DNA of 64,000 bases from Tenebrio molitor (GCF_963966145.1 NC_091049.1:23064001-23128000), one strand, 5' to 3'; shown: positions 10,561-23,200, numbered from the stretch's first letter. Translations and numbers: made by a program. The notes: generated from the letters alone by a model not told the origin.

Positions 10561-11756
10561 ATGAATCCGATTTACGCACATTATATAAATGAAGAGGAAG
10601 ATCGTCAACGCCAGGTTGAGTTGAATATTGAAAGACAGTTTCTACGAAGTCGAGTTGACCCATTTAACTTACCGGATAGGGAGTTTCGAAAATTATACAG
10701 TCAATAAAGCCGTGTATGAAATACTGGTAGAAGAATTAAATATGCAACCACGTCAGCGTCAAACAAAATTATCAGTCAACACCCGAATCTTAGCAGCGTT
10801 ACGGTTTTTCGCGACAGGTATGTACAAAGTGCAGCTTCGTAATACCTATCTAACTGAATAATTATGCTTTGTAATACTTAGGATCATATCAACGAGGTAT
10901 TGGTGAAGAACGGAATATTACCATCGCCCAGCAAACTATGAGCAATTGTATATCCGAAATAGCAGTGGCATTGCAAACAATTGCTCATGGATGGATTCAG
11001 TTTCCTGTGACGGAGGAAAGTAGGCAAGCCGTGCAAATGGAGTTTATGGAGAAGTTTGGCTTTCCAGGTATTATTGGGGCTATTGATGGCACACATGTAG
11101 CAATTTTACAACCTGTACAAGATGAGCACCTCTATTTCAATCGTAAAGGATTTCACTCCAAGAACGTGCAAATTATTTGTGATGCCAACCTGCTAATTTT
11201 GAATGTTAACGCAAATTTTGGGGGTTCCGCTCATGATTCTTTCATCTGGCGTAATCCTGGTGAACATGAGACATTAGAAGGCTTATATCAAGAGCGTAAC
11301 GCGAGAGCGTGGTCAATAGGGGACAGTGGCTACCCTTTGCAACCATGGCTATTAACCCCTATTCAAAACACGGTGGATGGAACGCCTCAGCGTCGTTATG
11401 AAACTGCTTTCAACTCAGCGCGTAATTGTATTGAACGCTGCATTGGTAAGCACTTATCAGGTAATATTCATACATTAACCTGATTCTTATATCCCATAGG
11501 TACACTTAAAACCCGATGGCGGTGCCTACTCAAAGAACGCATGCTCCGATACCACCCTCACAAAGCAGGAGTAATAATAAATGCGTGTTGTGTATGGCAC
11601 AATATCTGCATTAAAGAAGGTGTTCCACTGGACGAAGAATTAGTACAAGATGCCGACGAAGCTGCAGCTCACCAAAACAATGAATTATTTGCGGATCACA
11701 TCCTTCAGGAGGGCCGCCGGCAACGTGACGCGGTCGTCAACTTATATTTTGCTTAA
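10561..11756 (+). pseudogene. PIF/Harbinger transposase (HARBI1-type), one frameshift
   Basis: Three exons are visible. Exon 1 starts ATG 10561 (NPIYAHYINEEEDRQ), runs into DPFNLPDREFRKLY, and then needs a one-base frame change near 10697 to continue as VNKAVYEILVEEL...ALRFFATG. Intron 1 is 10818-10881, and exon 2 resumes SYQRGIGEE. Intron 2 is 11446-11499. The DDE_Tnp_4 nuclease triad is present: Asp in GAIDGTHV, Asp in SIGDSGYPL and Glu in NCIERCIG. After intron 2 come the RWRCL and CCVWHNICI blocks, and the stop is at 11756. HARBI1-type proteins run about 350 residues, so this copy is near full length but broken at one point. No partner MADF/Myb gene is found beside it. Target-site duplication not established. 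Confidence 0.85.
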
Positions 11757-11837
11757 TAATAATAGTATATTACGCTCTTAAACTCGTCGCGCGTGCTTTA
11801 AAGGCTTCCTTATAAACTTGTATCATAATGTACTATT

Positions 11838-12305
11838 AGGCCAATGGTTGGAAATTCAATCACATTTTAATATAATAGTTCAAAAGGAAAAAAATCACAT
11901 GGCCAGAATTTTAAATGAAATGTTAAGTAATGATCGCATTTACTTGTATCTGACAGTTGTATATGACGTAATTATAGAGGTGAATGTAATAAGCGGGCTA
12001 TTTCAACATGAAAATGCGGACATTTTTAATGTATAATGTGAATTATACCAATTAATTTTAAAAAATCTTTGATTAGTGATAAAACCGATTTTTTTAAATA
12101 ACTTGGAAAATATGCCAGACTTAAATTTTAGACATCGTTTAGAAATTTTAGAAAATGAATTATCTTTTATTTCTATGGATATTTTGGATTTTGGGTACAA
12201 TTACAGAACTGCGATCTCTAGTTGCAAGATTTACGACTTAACCATAATTAAGCGTCGACGTCGCGATTTTATTTTGGTTTTAATCAAAGAAAAATTAAAA
12301 AATTA
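11838..12305 (+). pseudogene. hAT transposase middle fragment
   Basis: After a junction at about 11838 the frame reads QWLEIQSHFNIIVQ, then HMARILNEMLSNDRIYLYL, then VNVISGLFQHENADIF. This is the hAT core segment in which WLEI follows the second catalytic region. A frame change near 12035 leads to 12076-12306 (ENELSFISMDILDFGYNY, IKRRRRDFILVLIKE), which corresponds to the later helical insertion domain. It has no hATC end. The junction lies where the putative right end of the Harbinger copy stops, so the fragment may be target DNA. Confidence 0.6.
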
Positions 12306-12334
12306 AATTAAAAATTAAAATTACCCCAAAGCCG

Positions 12335-12488
12335 TAAAATACTAAGAGAGGAGAGGAAACCAATCAGCAGGGCAAAATATCAAAACTCGATGACTCTCCT
12401 GAAATGGATTCCGGAAGAGTACAAGGACTATTTCAAAAACTTGCCATATTCTGACGGAGCTGAAGAATTTCCAGGAGAACATTAAATT
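12335..12488 (+). pseudogene. C-terminal remnant of a DDE-like insect repeat protein
   Basis: About 50 codons (KPISRAKYQNSMTLL, KWIPEEYKDYFKNLP) closing with a stop at about 12485. The pattern, basic residue plus Ile-Ser/Thr-x-x-Lys-(Tyr/Phe)...IP(E/K)...(F/Y)Y, is the same as the end of the minus-strand protein at 48642 (KITKKKFEDLQQIKLVIPKD). I infer the same family. Confidence 0.4.
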
Positions 12489-13209
12489 TAATACTTACCA
12501 GCTTGATTATTGTACTTATTATGTTATAGAGATGTTTGTTGTAGCCGGATTTATTACTCTGTTCTTGTTGAAAGCTTTGCAATGTCATTTGACTTCAAAT
12601 TATATTCATATTGCCCTCAAGTTGCACATACTTTTTTTAACCCTATTTTGTATTATGAAAATTTCCTTTACGTTCAGAGCAAAAAAATATTAAGTCCATT
12701 AATTTGTTGCAACAGAATAAATTGTGACCTGTAGTTGTTCTCAATAAAACGATTCAGTATTAAACGACAATTAACTAAAAGCTGATTTTGATGAAGTTAC
12801 ATATAAAATATTTGTGCCTGTTTATTGAGCGTAAATGTTAATTTCAGTGTTTCTCCAAAAGTGGACAATTTGGACTTACGCTTGTCTCGCTCTCAGGTAC
12901 AGATATAATACATTCCAATACATTATATCGTACATTTTCTGTAATTGATAGGTATGTTTATGGAACATGAGGGCTGTTCATTTTCTGGCAAGATACAGCA
13001 ATGTTTAGAAAAATAGTGACTTTAAAAATAAGTAATGAAAAACATATGTCACAATTTAAAATAAGAAAGTTAAATATCACCCCACTTAAACTGCTTCTTT
13101 AAAAAATAAATGTTATATGGCAGTTCATAGTCCCTTAAACGCCTTTTAATTTGATATATCGCTTATTGAAATCGGACAAGAAATAAAGTTCCTGGAGCAT
13201 TTAAAAAAA
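12489..13209. other. No gene seen
   Basis: AT-rich DNA without convincing coding capacity, inverted repeats or RNA genes. The 12510 ORF looks random. Confidence 0.4.
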
Positions 13210-13920
13210 ATGGATCACCCTGTATATTTGGGGGTACATGTAGCAAATGATTTAAAAAAAGATGAAATCAAAAATAAACCAGACTTATTAAATGATTTTT
13301 ATGGAAGAGTAGTAGAGTTTTTAAAATGTGCTTGCGTAGAAATACAAAAAAGATTTGATTTTAATGATCCTATTTTACCAAAAATTGCTTGTTTAATGCC
13401 AAAAAAGGCTTTATCACAAAAAGAAAGAGAAAATACGCCAACTTTGATGCCATTAATGGAACTTTTAAAAAGAATAGCTACAGATTATTTAGAAAATTGG
13501 CAAAAAATTGATGATGAGTGGAGGGAATTATGCAATTACAAGTTACCAAATTCAACAATAGCAGAATGTGAACCAGACGAATTTTGGGGTAAAATTTTAC
13601 TCATCAAAAATCCATTAGGGGAACAACTATTTAAAAATTTGTGTATTTTTGCTTTGGGTGTTTTAAGTTTACCACATTCAAATGCAGAATGCTAGAGAAC
13701 ATTCAGCAAAATTAGTTTAATAAAAACTAAACTTAGGAATCGTTTGTGCAATAAAACAATAAATGGTGCCGTCTTGGCTAGTCAGGCTGTTAAGAAAGCT
13801 GGAAACTGTATAAATTTTGAGGCTACTGATGACATGCTGCGATTAATGACAAAAGCTAATCTGTACCAAAAATCTGTAAGCACAGAGACTGAAATAGAGG
13901 ATGACATAATTTTTGAATAA
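13210..13920 (+). pseudogene. hAT transposase C-terminal half, one in-frame stop
   Basis: A single reading frame of 237 codons, interrupted only by TAG at 13693-13695. It begins MDHPVYLGVHVANDLKK and contains the CVEIQKRFDFNDPILPKI block shared with 7800-7850. It ends with the hAT dimerisation domain: LSLPHSNAEC, stop, RTFSKISLIKTKLRNRL. In hATC domains a charged residue, usually Glu, follows this Cys, so the stop probably replaces one sense codon. The final stop is TAA at 13918. Upstream core and zinc finger are missing. A fairly recent truncated copy, judged by the intact frame. Confidence 0.8.
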
Positions 13921-14410
13921 AGTTTTATGTTAATATACGAGGGGCGTCTTATAGCTTGTACCGTTTCAAGTTTTCAGTTTTTTCAGAGAGTTCATTTTTA
14001 TTTACTTATAGAAAATGTTTGTTTTGAATTATTTTTATTTTGTCTAATAGTGTTTTCGCATATAGGCATTTAACTATAACTATTTAGGTAGGTAGGTACT
14101 TAATTAGGCTTTTTGTTGTTTTGTTTTGTTTTTTTGTAATGTGCACACATACGTATGCGAATGATTTATTTCAATAAAAAATATCTAGTTTTTGTGTTTA
14201 TATTTTCTTTTTGTTTCTAACAATACCTAGGCAAGTTAAGTAGTGTTGATAAACACAATGAAATACAAGCGTACGACTTTTTGATTCAAAATACGATCAT
14301 TTTCTCCCTCCACGTACGATAATGGAAACAAGAAAGGTTGGCAACACTGAGCTAATCTAAACGAAAAAAAATTGTTTCACAGTCTAGGACTGGTTTACAA
14401 ATCTACCTAT
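13921..14410. other. No gene seen
   Basis: Downstream of the hAT copy, AT-rich, with T-rich runs and an aataaa at 14173. No ORF or repeat boundary recognised. Confidence 0.4.
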
Positions 14411-14414
14411 AATT

Positions 14415-14792
14415 TGTTTCAAAATCAAAAATCCACCAACACTGCATTCTACCTCGAAAATACAACCGACAACGTCGCCAACTTTTGTTTTTAGTGTGTT
14501 TGGAAGTGTCAGAAAAACGTGGGGTTATGAAATAAAACTATTGACAGTCGTTTTGGTCGTAGTTCATCGTGTTTTTTAAATTCTTCGAAGCACTTAACGA
14601 GCGCTCGCTTTAATTTAGCGGTTAAAAAACTCCTTGTTTATCGAGACATTTTTATAAATTGATGTTTGTGACAAACTGAAGGTCAAATTTTGGCGGAAGG
14701 TTGGGCCAACACAAAAAAATGAAACTTATTCTAGGGATTTCTTTTTTCTGCCAACATAATTCAACAGGTGGTGGATTTTTGATTTTGAAACA
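14415..14792. repeat. Inverted-repeat element
   Basis: 14415-14438 (tgtttcaaaatcaaaaatcc...) is the perfect reverse complement of 14769-14792, with weaker pairing continuing outward (cctataatt / gattatatgagg). 378 bp without an ORF; probably a MITE. True ends lie a little outside. Confidence 0.6.
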
Positions 14793-15657
14793 GATTATAT
14801 GAGGAGCATTATGACCAACTCAATAGACCGGGACCAATGGCTTAACGTGACTTCCGAATCACGAGACATACAGTAATGTTTTACATTGAGCCAGTTATAT
14901 TCTATGAAGGTACGTAATTTTTTCTTTTGAAGAGAATGTTTTTGTAACAGATTTTGATAAATAAGTTAAGAAAATGGCAACCTTACCTATGTGTTGTTTC
15001 TTATTTAATATTTATTTGGACACCTATCGCATTCTGACAAATCATAATGGTCACTTCAATCAAAGAACAAAAATAATTCAACAATGTCGTTCTCTTACCT
15101 AATGCTTGTTTTACACGGTCAAAGAAATTGATGAATTTTTTGACCTTGAATTTATTGTTGCGTGTAACACACAAAATTGTCGTGAATAAATTGACGACAA
15201 TAAATTGATGAATAAATTGTCACAATAGAACCAGCTCTAATTTTTCGTGAATTTTTTGGGGAATTCTAGTTACTTTGCGGTTTATAAATTTGTACCAACT
15301 TTAGTGTGAAGACTGTAAAGTCACATGTGAGCGTCTCGTTGAATCTTGGCGGCATCGAGCAACTGTAAAATCTATGTGTGTTCTGTGTCTATGACTGTAA
15401 CTACCCTCCCTTATCAGATGTCAACCACCACCTTACAATTTTTCAAATTCGCCTATGCGCAAAATCATTTTCCAAAATGCGCCCTCGACACTATAAATAG
15501 AAGCGCAACTCTGGCCTCGGCCTCTTTGCCATTTGGTTCTAAATTGTGATAGTCGATTTACTTAGCACAGGTAAGTGTTATTGCAATAGCGGTGTGTTAA
15601 GAGCTATAGTTTCATTCAAACCTAATACAGTCCCCTAAATCAAAACCAACAGCAGAG

Positions 15658-16561
15658 ATGTCGTCATTTTCAAGAGACGTGGTCAGAAAAATTATTGAAG
15701 AGTATGAAAACCACCCTGAGTTGTACAACGTGCAACATACTTTTTATAAAAATAAGACTAAGAGACAAGAATGTCTCAAAAGAATCACTGATGCAGTGAA
15801 TGAATTCTGTGGTATTTCCACAACAGTTGAAGAAGTAAAAAAAAAAATTAACGGTTTAAGAACCCAATTCTTCAATGAAATATCAAAAGAAAAAAAAAGT
15901 GAAACAAGTGGAAAAGGTAGAAGTCAACTGTATAAGTCAAACTGGTGGTGTTTTGAATTATTAAATTTTTTAAAAAATAGTGCCCCTGTACGGAATGGGG
16001 AGAGTAATTTCAAAATAGGAAGCACTGTTCAGAACGAGATTACAGAAGAATGTGAACGGATGGAAAAGTAATTGAAGCTTTTTTTTTTATTCAATCAATT
16101 TCAATTCATTTTTCTTTCATTAGTGAGGCAGATATTCTATATGATGGTTCGACGGAAAATCTCCCAAACGTTGACTTTGAGATGCTTTCTTCATATGATG
16201 AAATTTCAAGACCGTCAACTTCCAGTTCAGAAATATGTCCAACTCCCCACAATATTATTCAATCAACTGAGACACCTAGGAATAAAAGAAAGAGAGGTGC
16301 TGACCAACCACATGATCTACTTCGGAAGGCAACTTCTGCATTACAGAAGGTTGCTGATTCATCAGTTGAGGATCACCTTGATGCTTTTGGCACGTAAGTA
16401 GTTACTAATAAATTCCTAATAACCATAATGTTATTTATATGATTTTCAGATTAATTGCAACTGAGTTACGACGAGTCAAAAATCGAAAGACAGTCAACAG
16501 AATTAAACAAGATATAATGAATTTAGTTTTTGATACATTAAATGAGGAACAGGATCTTTAA
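15658..16561 (+). CDS. MADF-domain DNA-binding protein of the Harbinger element
   Basis: Spliced CDS 15658-16067, 16124-16393, 16450-16561 (263 residues). The introns are 56 bp each, gt...ag, and keep the frame. Residues about 10-100 form a MADF domain: IIEEYENHPELYNVQHTFY, then VEEVKKKINGLRTQF, then the aromatic SNWWCFELLNFL. The middle is Ser/Pro-rich and has a basic RNKRKRGAD patch that could be a nuclear signal. The C-terminus (LRRVKNRKTVNRIKQDIMNL) is helical and BESS-like. In Harbinger elements the MADF/Myb-like partner is known to help bring the transposase to the nucleus and the element ends; that role is inferred here. It converges on the transposase gene with a 66-bp gap. Confidence 0.85.
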
Positions 16562-16627
16562 TAAATAATATAATAATTGAATGTAGCTTAATATTTTAAT
16601 CACCTCCATAAATTATAAAACAAGATT

Positions 16628-17902
16628 TTAATAAACATCCTCCTGCCAGGGAACTGCTCCTACCCCATTAACATAATGCATAAACTCTTCCCGTACTTGA
16701 AGAGCATAATCTCTTGACCTATTTGAGCCTTGATGAGCTAGTGCATATCTAAATGTAAATTCTTCATCAACATTTTCATCTGGACGCACAAATATTGGAC
16801 ATTCTGTTCTTAAAAAATTATGTAAGACACAACAACAAAGTGTAATATCTTGCACTTTTTGAGGCTTTAAATTAATGGTCGTCAAAAATATTCTAAAGCG
16901 GTTGGCTAAAATTCCAAACGCATTTTCAACTACTCTTCTGGCCCTACTTAGTCTGTAGTTAAAAATGCGTTGTTCAAGTGTCAGATTTCTGAATGGAAAA
17001 GGTTTCATTATTCTTTCAGACAGTGGAAATGCTGCATCTGCAACTATAACATGTGGAACCGGCTTATTTCTACCAGGCAAACATTTGTCTTCAGGAAATT
17101 TTAATCTATTTTGTCCAACTGCGGTGGCCAAAGAGCTTTGTTGATACACTCCACCATCTGAAACCCTTCCATTGGTTCCTACATCTACATATAAAAATTT
17201 GTAGTCATAACTAACTAAAGCAAGAAGCACAATACTATGTTCATTTTTATAATTATAGTATATGGATCCTGCACTCTTCGGTGCTCTGAAAACTACATGC
17301 TTTCCATCAAGAGCTCCTAAGACATTTGGCAAATTCCACACTTCATTAAACTTTTTTGAAATATTGAGCCATTCTGCAGCTGTTTGAGGAACCTATGCAT
17401 TTATTTAAAACAATACTAGAATCAAATAAATATTACAAAAAATATTTACCTTCATATATTTATCAACCAGTGCTTCATAGATTGTTCTACAAACCACTGG
17501 TATAAATAAAGAAATAGTTGACTCAGCAACTCGAAAAGAATACATCAAACTTCTGTAAGTTTCACCAGTCGCTAGAAACCTTAACGTTATTATTAATTTA
17601 TCACGTGCAGAAATGGCATGTCTTTTTAAGGTATCTTGCTTGGCTATTCTTGCTTCGATTAAATTTAGCAAAAGTTCAAAACACCTCTCGTCCATTCTTA
17701 AAAATGTTTTAAATTGGTCTTGATCTTCTTTAAATTCCTGATTCACTAAATGTAAATTGCCCTTCTCTCTACGCAATAACCAGGGCCTCACCCACCAACG
17801 TCGTTTTAGGACCACTTCATTTTCACGACTTAATAAATATGCAGCTACTGCTAAAGCGTACAAAGCAGCGCACCGTTTCTTTGTCATCTTTCCTACTTTC
17901 AT
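16628..17902 (-). CDS. Harbinger transposase (HARBI1-type DDE nuclease)
   Basis: Two exons, 17902-17450 and 17392-16628, with a 57-bp phase-0 intron (donor after ATGAAG, acceptor before GTTCCTC), give 405 residues, the usual size for the family. The N-terminal part carries a helix-turn-helix-like region (LIITLRFLATGETYRSL, FRVAESTISLFIP). The DDE_Tnp_4 nuclease follows: Asp in LGALDGKHVVF, Asp in VIVADAAFPLSE and Glu in RRVVENAFGIL, then the CCCVLHNFLR motif. All three catalytic residues are present and there is no stop or frameshift. It should cut at the element ends and insert into TWA sites. Confidence 0.92.
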
Positions 17903-18208
17903 TTTTATTGCAATGAGAATGTCAACATATTAACATAACTAACATCCACAACAATTCAAACTATGATTCAAACCTACTCCTTGATTCAAACATACACATA
18001 ACCTATGTTTAAACGTTAAACGATGTGAAGGAAACAAGTCTGAAAACTGAAAGTTGGCAACACATTGGCGGTGCAGAAGTCCCTAGTTTATCGTGCACAA
18101 AACTTTGACCGTGTAAAACACCATCACATTTTCAATTTATTCATGAAGAAATTCATGAATAAATTTATGAATTTATTCGTCAATTTCTTTGACCGTGTAA
18201 AACAAGCA

Positions 18209-18459
18209 TAACAGGAAAAGATTTAGTAACATTTCCTCGTTTTCGCAAATCAGGGGGTTATCAAGGAGAATTTTTAATTTGATGCTTCGTTGTACTGCAC
18301 CATCTTTGATTTCACCTATTACTTTCCTTTGAAATTATTGTGTTGCTACATATTTATAAATTTTATAATTGGTAAGGAAATAACAATGCGTGAGCTTTTT
18401 GGCCTACACTGCCTATAGGATATAACATTAACAATATTTTGGATTTAAAAAAAACTTAC
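18209..18459. other. No gene seen
   Basis: Spacer right of the Harbinger element; no features recognised. Confidence 0.4.
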
Positions 18460-18510
18460 CTTCGACTGCTTCCAACGGGAACCATCGAACTTAACTGGGT
18501 AGTCGTCCAT
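18460..18510 (-). CDS. Possible first coding exon of an unidentified gene
   Basis: On the minus strand an ATG at 18510 opens MDDYPVKFDGSRWKQSK, followed in phase 0 by a good donor (AAG|gtaagttt) at 18460/18459. The same frame is open upstream to another ATG at 18636. The CG-containing stretch at 18720-18850 could be its promoter side. I find no further exon: the Harbinger element would sit in its first intron and nothing at 14.8-15.1 kb looks coding. Function unknown; it may be spurious. Confidence 0.25.
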
Positions 18511-18519
18511 TGTCGAAAT

Positions 18520-19750
18520 GGATACAAACACTCGAAATTTGCAATTATGTGAAGCAAAACACGCCAACACTAAAAACTGATTGGACAACTCGCACCCGAC
18601 ATTTTCAATATCAACAATTCGATAAATTTTGACCAAATGTACTTTTGTAAACAGTTAAATTATTTCGTACGAATTGAACTGAATAGGTCTGTTATGTCTA
18701 AAACTTCAGATTTGTAAAATAATCACTATGATGTGCACTTACCCGACGTAACCGCCATTGTGTAAACAAAAACGAACACAAACGTGAAGCGTGAACGTGC
18801 GACGGAGGAAGTGGCATGGCGTTCAGGGCTACCACAACAAAATTCAAATTCACGCCAACCCTTCACATCAAAATTACTATAAAATGTTCAAATTTGAAAC
18901 GTTTTAAAGAAAATTAAATATAAAGATATCGTTACGTTGTTTCGTATTAATATATATAATAATTAATTTATAATGTTAATCAAATTAGAACATTCTATTT
19001 AATTTTGGGGAGGACAGGCAACCAGCGATACCACCATGCGAAGGGAGTTGCAGTGAACACAGTCTGACTTACGATTTATACTCCAATCACTCTGGCAGGA
19101 CCGCCACTATTCTGGCTGTACAAAAAATATTTATTTAAACATTAAGGTAGGTAAGTAATATTTACCAGTCGAGGACGTGTTTCCGCCTGAGCAATAGCGA
19201 GAATAAATGAGTGTCACACTGCGATGGTGTTTTCGCGTCAATGTTGATATAACTTCTTGCCTCTTCTATTTTACAATCAAGGACTGCAATCAGCTGGCAC
19301 AATTATGAGAGTTCGAGATATTGGGTATGAGTAAAAGTTATGTCTGGAAGGCCTACGCTCTGGTTAGTCGGCGCTTTAATTCCATGTTTATTTATAACAT
19401 TGAAGAACAAATTCACTATATCTATAACAACTCTTGCCAGGAGAGGAGGTTGAGGAATTCGATAAGATATTGTAAGGTATAACTACTAATCTATTAAAAG
19501 AAAACGTAACACAATAACTATGTAAAAATATAAAAAAAATAGTTCTAAAGAAAACTTAATAAATAACACAAAAAATAAATATAAAACAACAACTAAGTAT
19601 AGAATTAAATAGAACTTTCAAAAAACATACAGATAATATTAGGAAGACATTATTAATTTGAAAGGAAATATTGGTTGTTTTTATTTAAAACTGACTAAAT
19701 ATTTTTATAAAATAAATCAGTTTTTCTGTTTTTCTGCAGGGTGAAATCAT
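18520..19750. other. No gene seen
   Basis: AT-rich DNA with a moderately CG-rich patch at 18740-18850 and another at 19010-19260. No protein-like frame, clear inverted repeats or RNA gene. Confidence 0.4.
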
Positions 19751-19757
19751 CAGTTAC

Positions 19758-20077
19758 TTATTCATAAAAATTTAAATCAATATTTTCTTGCAACCTCTTT
19801 ATCAAGTATTTTTCGCTTGGTATATTTGTCAAACCACATAATCGTGTAGGACCCATTAAGTATAGAATTTCGAACGAAATTCTTTATGCTTCAAAACAGA
19901 AAAACTGTTTTCCACTGAAACAAATGTTGATAGAACATTAGTACCTATTAGTGCTAATAGTTTATAAATGTCGGAGACATCATTTTCTAATGAGTTGATA
20001 TAAATTGCATTAAAAATATCAGAATAATATTGCACATACTTCAGTATCGGGATACAAAATTTGTAATTTATGTTCAA
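19758..20077 (-). pseudogene. hAT transposase C-terminal remnant
   Basis: The minus strand encodes SDIYKLLALIGTNVLSTFVS, then VENSFSVLKHKEFRSK, a diverged hATC dimerisation motif (family pattern ...ST...VERSFS.LKRIK...R). A frame change near 19856 leads to MGPTRLCGLTNIPSEKYL...LQENIDL and a stop at 19758, where family members have their last helix. It lies just downstream of gene B and is antisense to nothing. A different hAT subfamily from the copies at 0-14 kb. Confidence 0.6.
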
Positions 20078-20275
20078 ATTGGGTTTTTTTCAAAAAGTGA
20101 GTGTAGGATAACTTGTCAATAGTGAATCTAATAAAGCATAGAAGAAATATCTGTAATACCTACTTCAGAAAATTGTTAAAAAAAAGTTATATTGAGTATT
20201 TAACTTCCTTGAACGTACCCTATACAAAAATGTTCATTGCCATCGGTAATCGGTATCGTTAGCTCAAATTATTAC

Positions 20276-23200
20276 TTAGTAAAGTCTTAGAGAGATGAAT
20301 GTGGCAATAGTCGACATGATCTTCCAGGAACAGTGGACTTTAGCAGATGATTCCTTCACAATTTCTGAAAGGAAAACATAAAGAAAAAAGTGCGAATTAT
20401 TTTTGTAAAAATTAGGAAGTTTGTAAATTGGTGAAAAAATCAACAAATCTCCTGGACTAATAAGTAAAAGTTGTATTTTTACACGTGGGTTTTTGTATCG
20501 ACAGAAGAGATCTGATACCTCTAGAAACAGTTCTTACCTTGAGATAATTCCGTAGACTTTTCGTATTTTTTGCAAGCTCGACATTGAATATCACAGGATC
20601 TGCTTCCTCCATCTTCACACACTAAAGTAAAAGTTTTTAGTTATTTGTGTTAGTAGCGGGATAATGCCTTATCCCACGTGTGACGTATCCGGTGTTCATT
20701 TAAATTTCCCGTCAAAGTTGGCGTTGAAGAGTCGATTGTAAAAGCTGCACAGATTACAGATCAAAGATCAGCTTTTTAAATCTAACCTCACTTTTTGCGT
20801 TATTTGTGTTTTTACCATATATCTACTAACTAGTAGATACATGGTTTTTACTCTGTAGACTGACGAATGCACCGTTCACAATCGATGCTTCAACGCCAAC
20901 GTTGACGGGAAATTATTGTTTGGGCATGTAATTTCCATTTTTTGTTTAGTTTAAGTTGCAACACATTCGTTGCTTCTATATTATTTGTGTAAAAAAAACA
21001 TTTAGGTTCAGTACCTCACTAGTGTGATAAAGAACTTCATTACCTACGTAACGCAAATTAATTACATTACACTTTATCCAAGCAGTCATAGATAAACATG
21101 AACAAGAAACATTTAGTTGCAGTATTCTCTACTCACCGTTAAAAACCATCCACAACGTGTCATCATTTGATGGAAATTTTACGTAAATTTTTTCCGGGAC
21201 GGAGCTAGGAATTTGTCTTATAATGTTACCATTTTTAGTTATGCATATGGTACCATTTATAAATAAAACACTGTAGAGATTCCATTGATTTCCTTCTTCT
21301 GGTACTGAAAAGTGGATTGGAATGTTATCAGCTACGAAGTTAAAATCTAATATGCCTGGATCGGGTGTCTTAATAAAGAATCTCAAGTTGTCCTCATTTA
21401 CAAAGAATGATCCACTTTGAAATGATTGAAAATCTGGAAAATATGAAATGTAGAGTTTGTTTTTACTTCTCAGAGTACTGAACAGAAGGTGGTGATTTGG
21501 TATCACTAATATTTACCTTGAGAAAATTCTTCTAGGGAGAATTCATATTCGTCATGCATTTTCAAGTGATTTCCACGTCCACCTCGTACTACAAAATTAA
21601 TAGTCAATAAATATAGCTGTGTTTTTTGTTACATTAACTTACGATTAAAAACTGTCCACAATGTGTCTCCACTCGATGCAAATATTACGGAAGTTCTTTT
21701 TGAAACGGAGCTCTCAGTTTCGTTCATTATTTTTCCATTTTTTATTATGAATACAGTGTTATTTACTTCTATAACACTGTAGTCGTTCCTTTGGTTTTCT
21801 TCTTGAAATATAGAAAAGCGTCTCAGTATGCCGTCCAAAACTAGGTGAAACAATAAGTGGCCTGAGACGGGTGTTTTAACAGCGAAGTTCAAATCAAAAC
21901 CATTTTTTCTAGATATGGACGGTCCTTTATAGGACTTTACACCTAAAATAAATTCCAAAATTAGTCTTCGGTGTATCACGTCAAGAAGAAGACTTTGTGA
22001 TGGGCGTTTTAGCTTTCTGAATATACCTATGTATAAAGTCTCCAAGACAAAGACTTTTATCAACGTAGAGATGATCGGCGCGAGAGAAGTTTTAAAATAT
22101 TGAAGAGCGTTTTGGATTGATCCAGTAGCATCCTCACGTCATCAAGGAAAGAAAAATACTCCAACTTTTCTCATTTGATCACTTTTCTCTTCGTATAGAA
22201 TTTTGCAAAAAATATATCAAATAGAACATTTTTGTTGATATTTACTTTTATTTAGTTAAGGAGGTTGAGGCGGGATAGTTCGAACCAAAAGTAAATATTT
22301 ATTACTATTGTAATTAATTCATATCTCAATCATTTTTTTATTATTATAAATCAATACTTTTATTTTATTTTATTATTTAAAGGTGATGGATTAACTTTTG
22401 GATGCTTTGTGCAAACTTAAAAAAAAAATATGAAAAACAAAATTTACGATTTTTGAAAAATTATTGAAATAATTAAAAAAAATAGAAACATCAAAAAGTG
22501 TATAGTTTAATATATTAAAAACTCATAGCCTATAACTGAAATGAACGTAGTCATGTTTATTTTTCGTTAATTAAAAGCTTCCTAAACGAATTGGAAGAGA
22601 CTTTAAAATAATCGGGAAATAAATGTCAATGTCGCGGACAAAAAAAAGTTGAACAGTGTTTTTTCGCTAATGTAAGTCCGGTTGAAATTTTACTCTTTCT
22701 ATGGTTACTATTAAAATATTTATGGTTTATTATGTGTTTTGTGTTGCATATTTTTATCATATTAATTTGATTTTTCTCGTAGGTGTTGGTCCTTTGACCT
22801 CATTTAGTGCAACTTTATGTTGAGTTTTTTTTTCAGACAAATTGAAAATTTTGATTTCGGTTCATAGAAATAGATTCATTTAGGTAATTTTAGTCATAAG
22901 TCACGCTCAACCATTTTGATGACGTTCAAGAAATAAAAATGTGCCTGAAATTCGAAACACTTTTGCTTGCTACGTCACTCATATTAGTAATATATTAGAA
23001 TATAATATTATTAATTAATTCTTAATTAGTATTTTTTATTAAACAACAAACATTCAATAGAAATTTATAAAATTAATTTTTAAAATGTACCTAATATTAT
23101 TAATATCTTGTCACGGCGCCATTTCGAACAACAACTTTTCTTAGCCTCCGTGACATAGAAGTACATAAATTCATGCAGTAATCATTTTCTATGTTTTCCC

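Larger units (their letters stand above)
15103..18208. mobile_element. Complete PIF/Harbinger DNA transposon
   Basis: Terminal inverted repeats of about 33 bp (tgcttgttttacacggtcaa... at 15103, inverse ending at 18208) match with one mismatch. They are flanked by the 3-bp duplication TAA (15100-15102 and 18209-18211), the TWA target of PIF/Harbinger. Subterminal words (gaataaattgacg, aattcatgaataaattt) repeat inside both ends. Two converging genes fill it: a MADF-domain protein on + (15658-16561) and a DDE nuclease on - (16628-17902), the standard two-gene layout. Both are open with canonical introns, so this copy could be autonomous. Confidence 0.93.

Noticed and set aside
15346..15549. 67-codon ORF upstream of the MADF gene
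   Set aside because: Within the Harbinger element's 5' region; Thr/Ser-rich without a domain; more likely untranslated leader.
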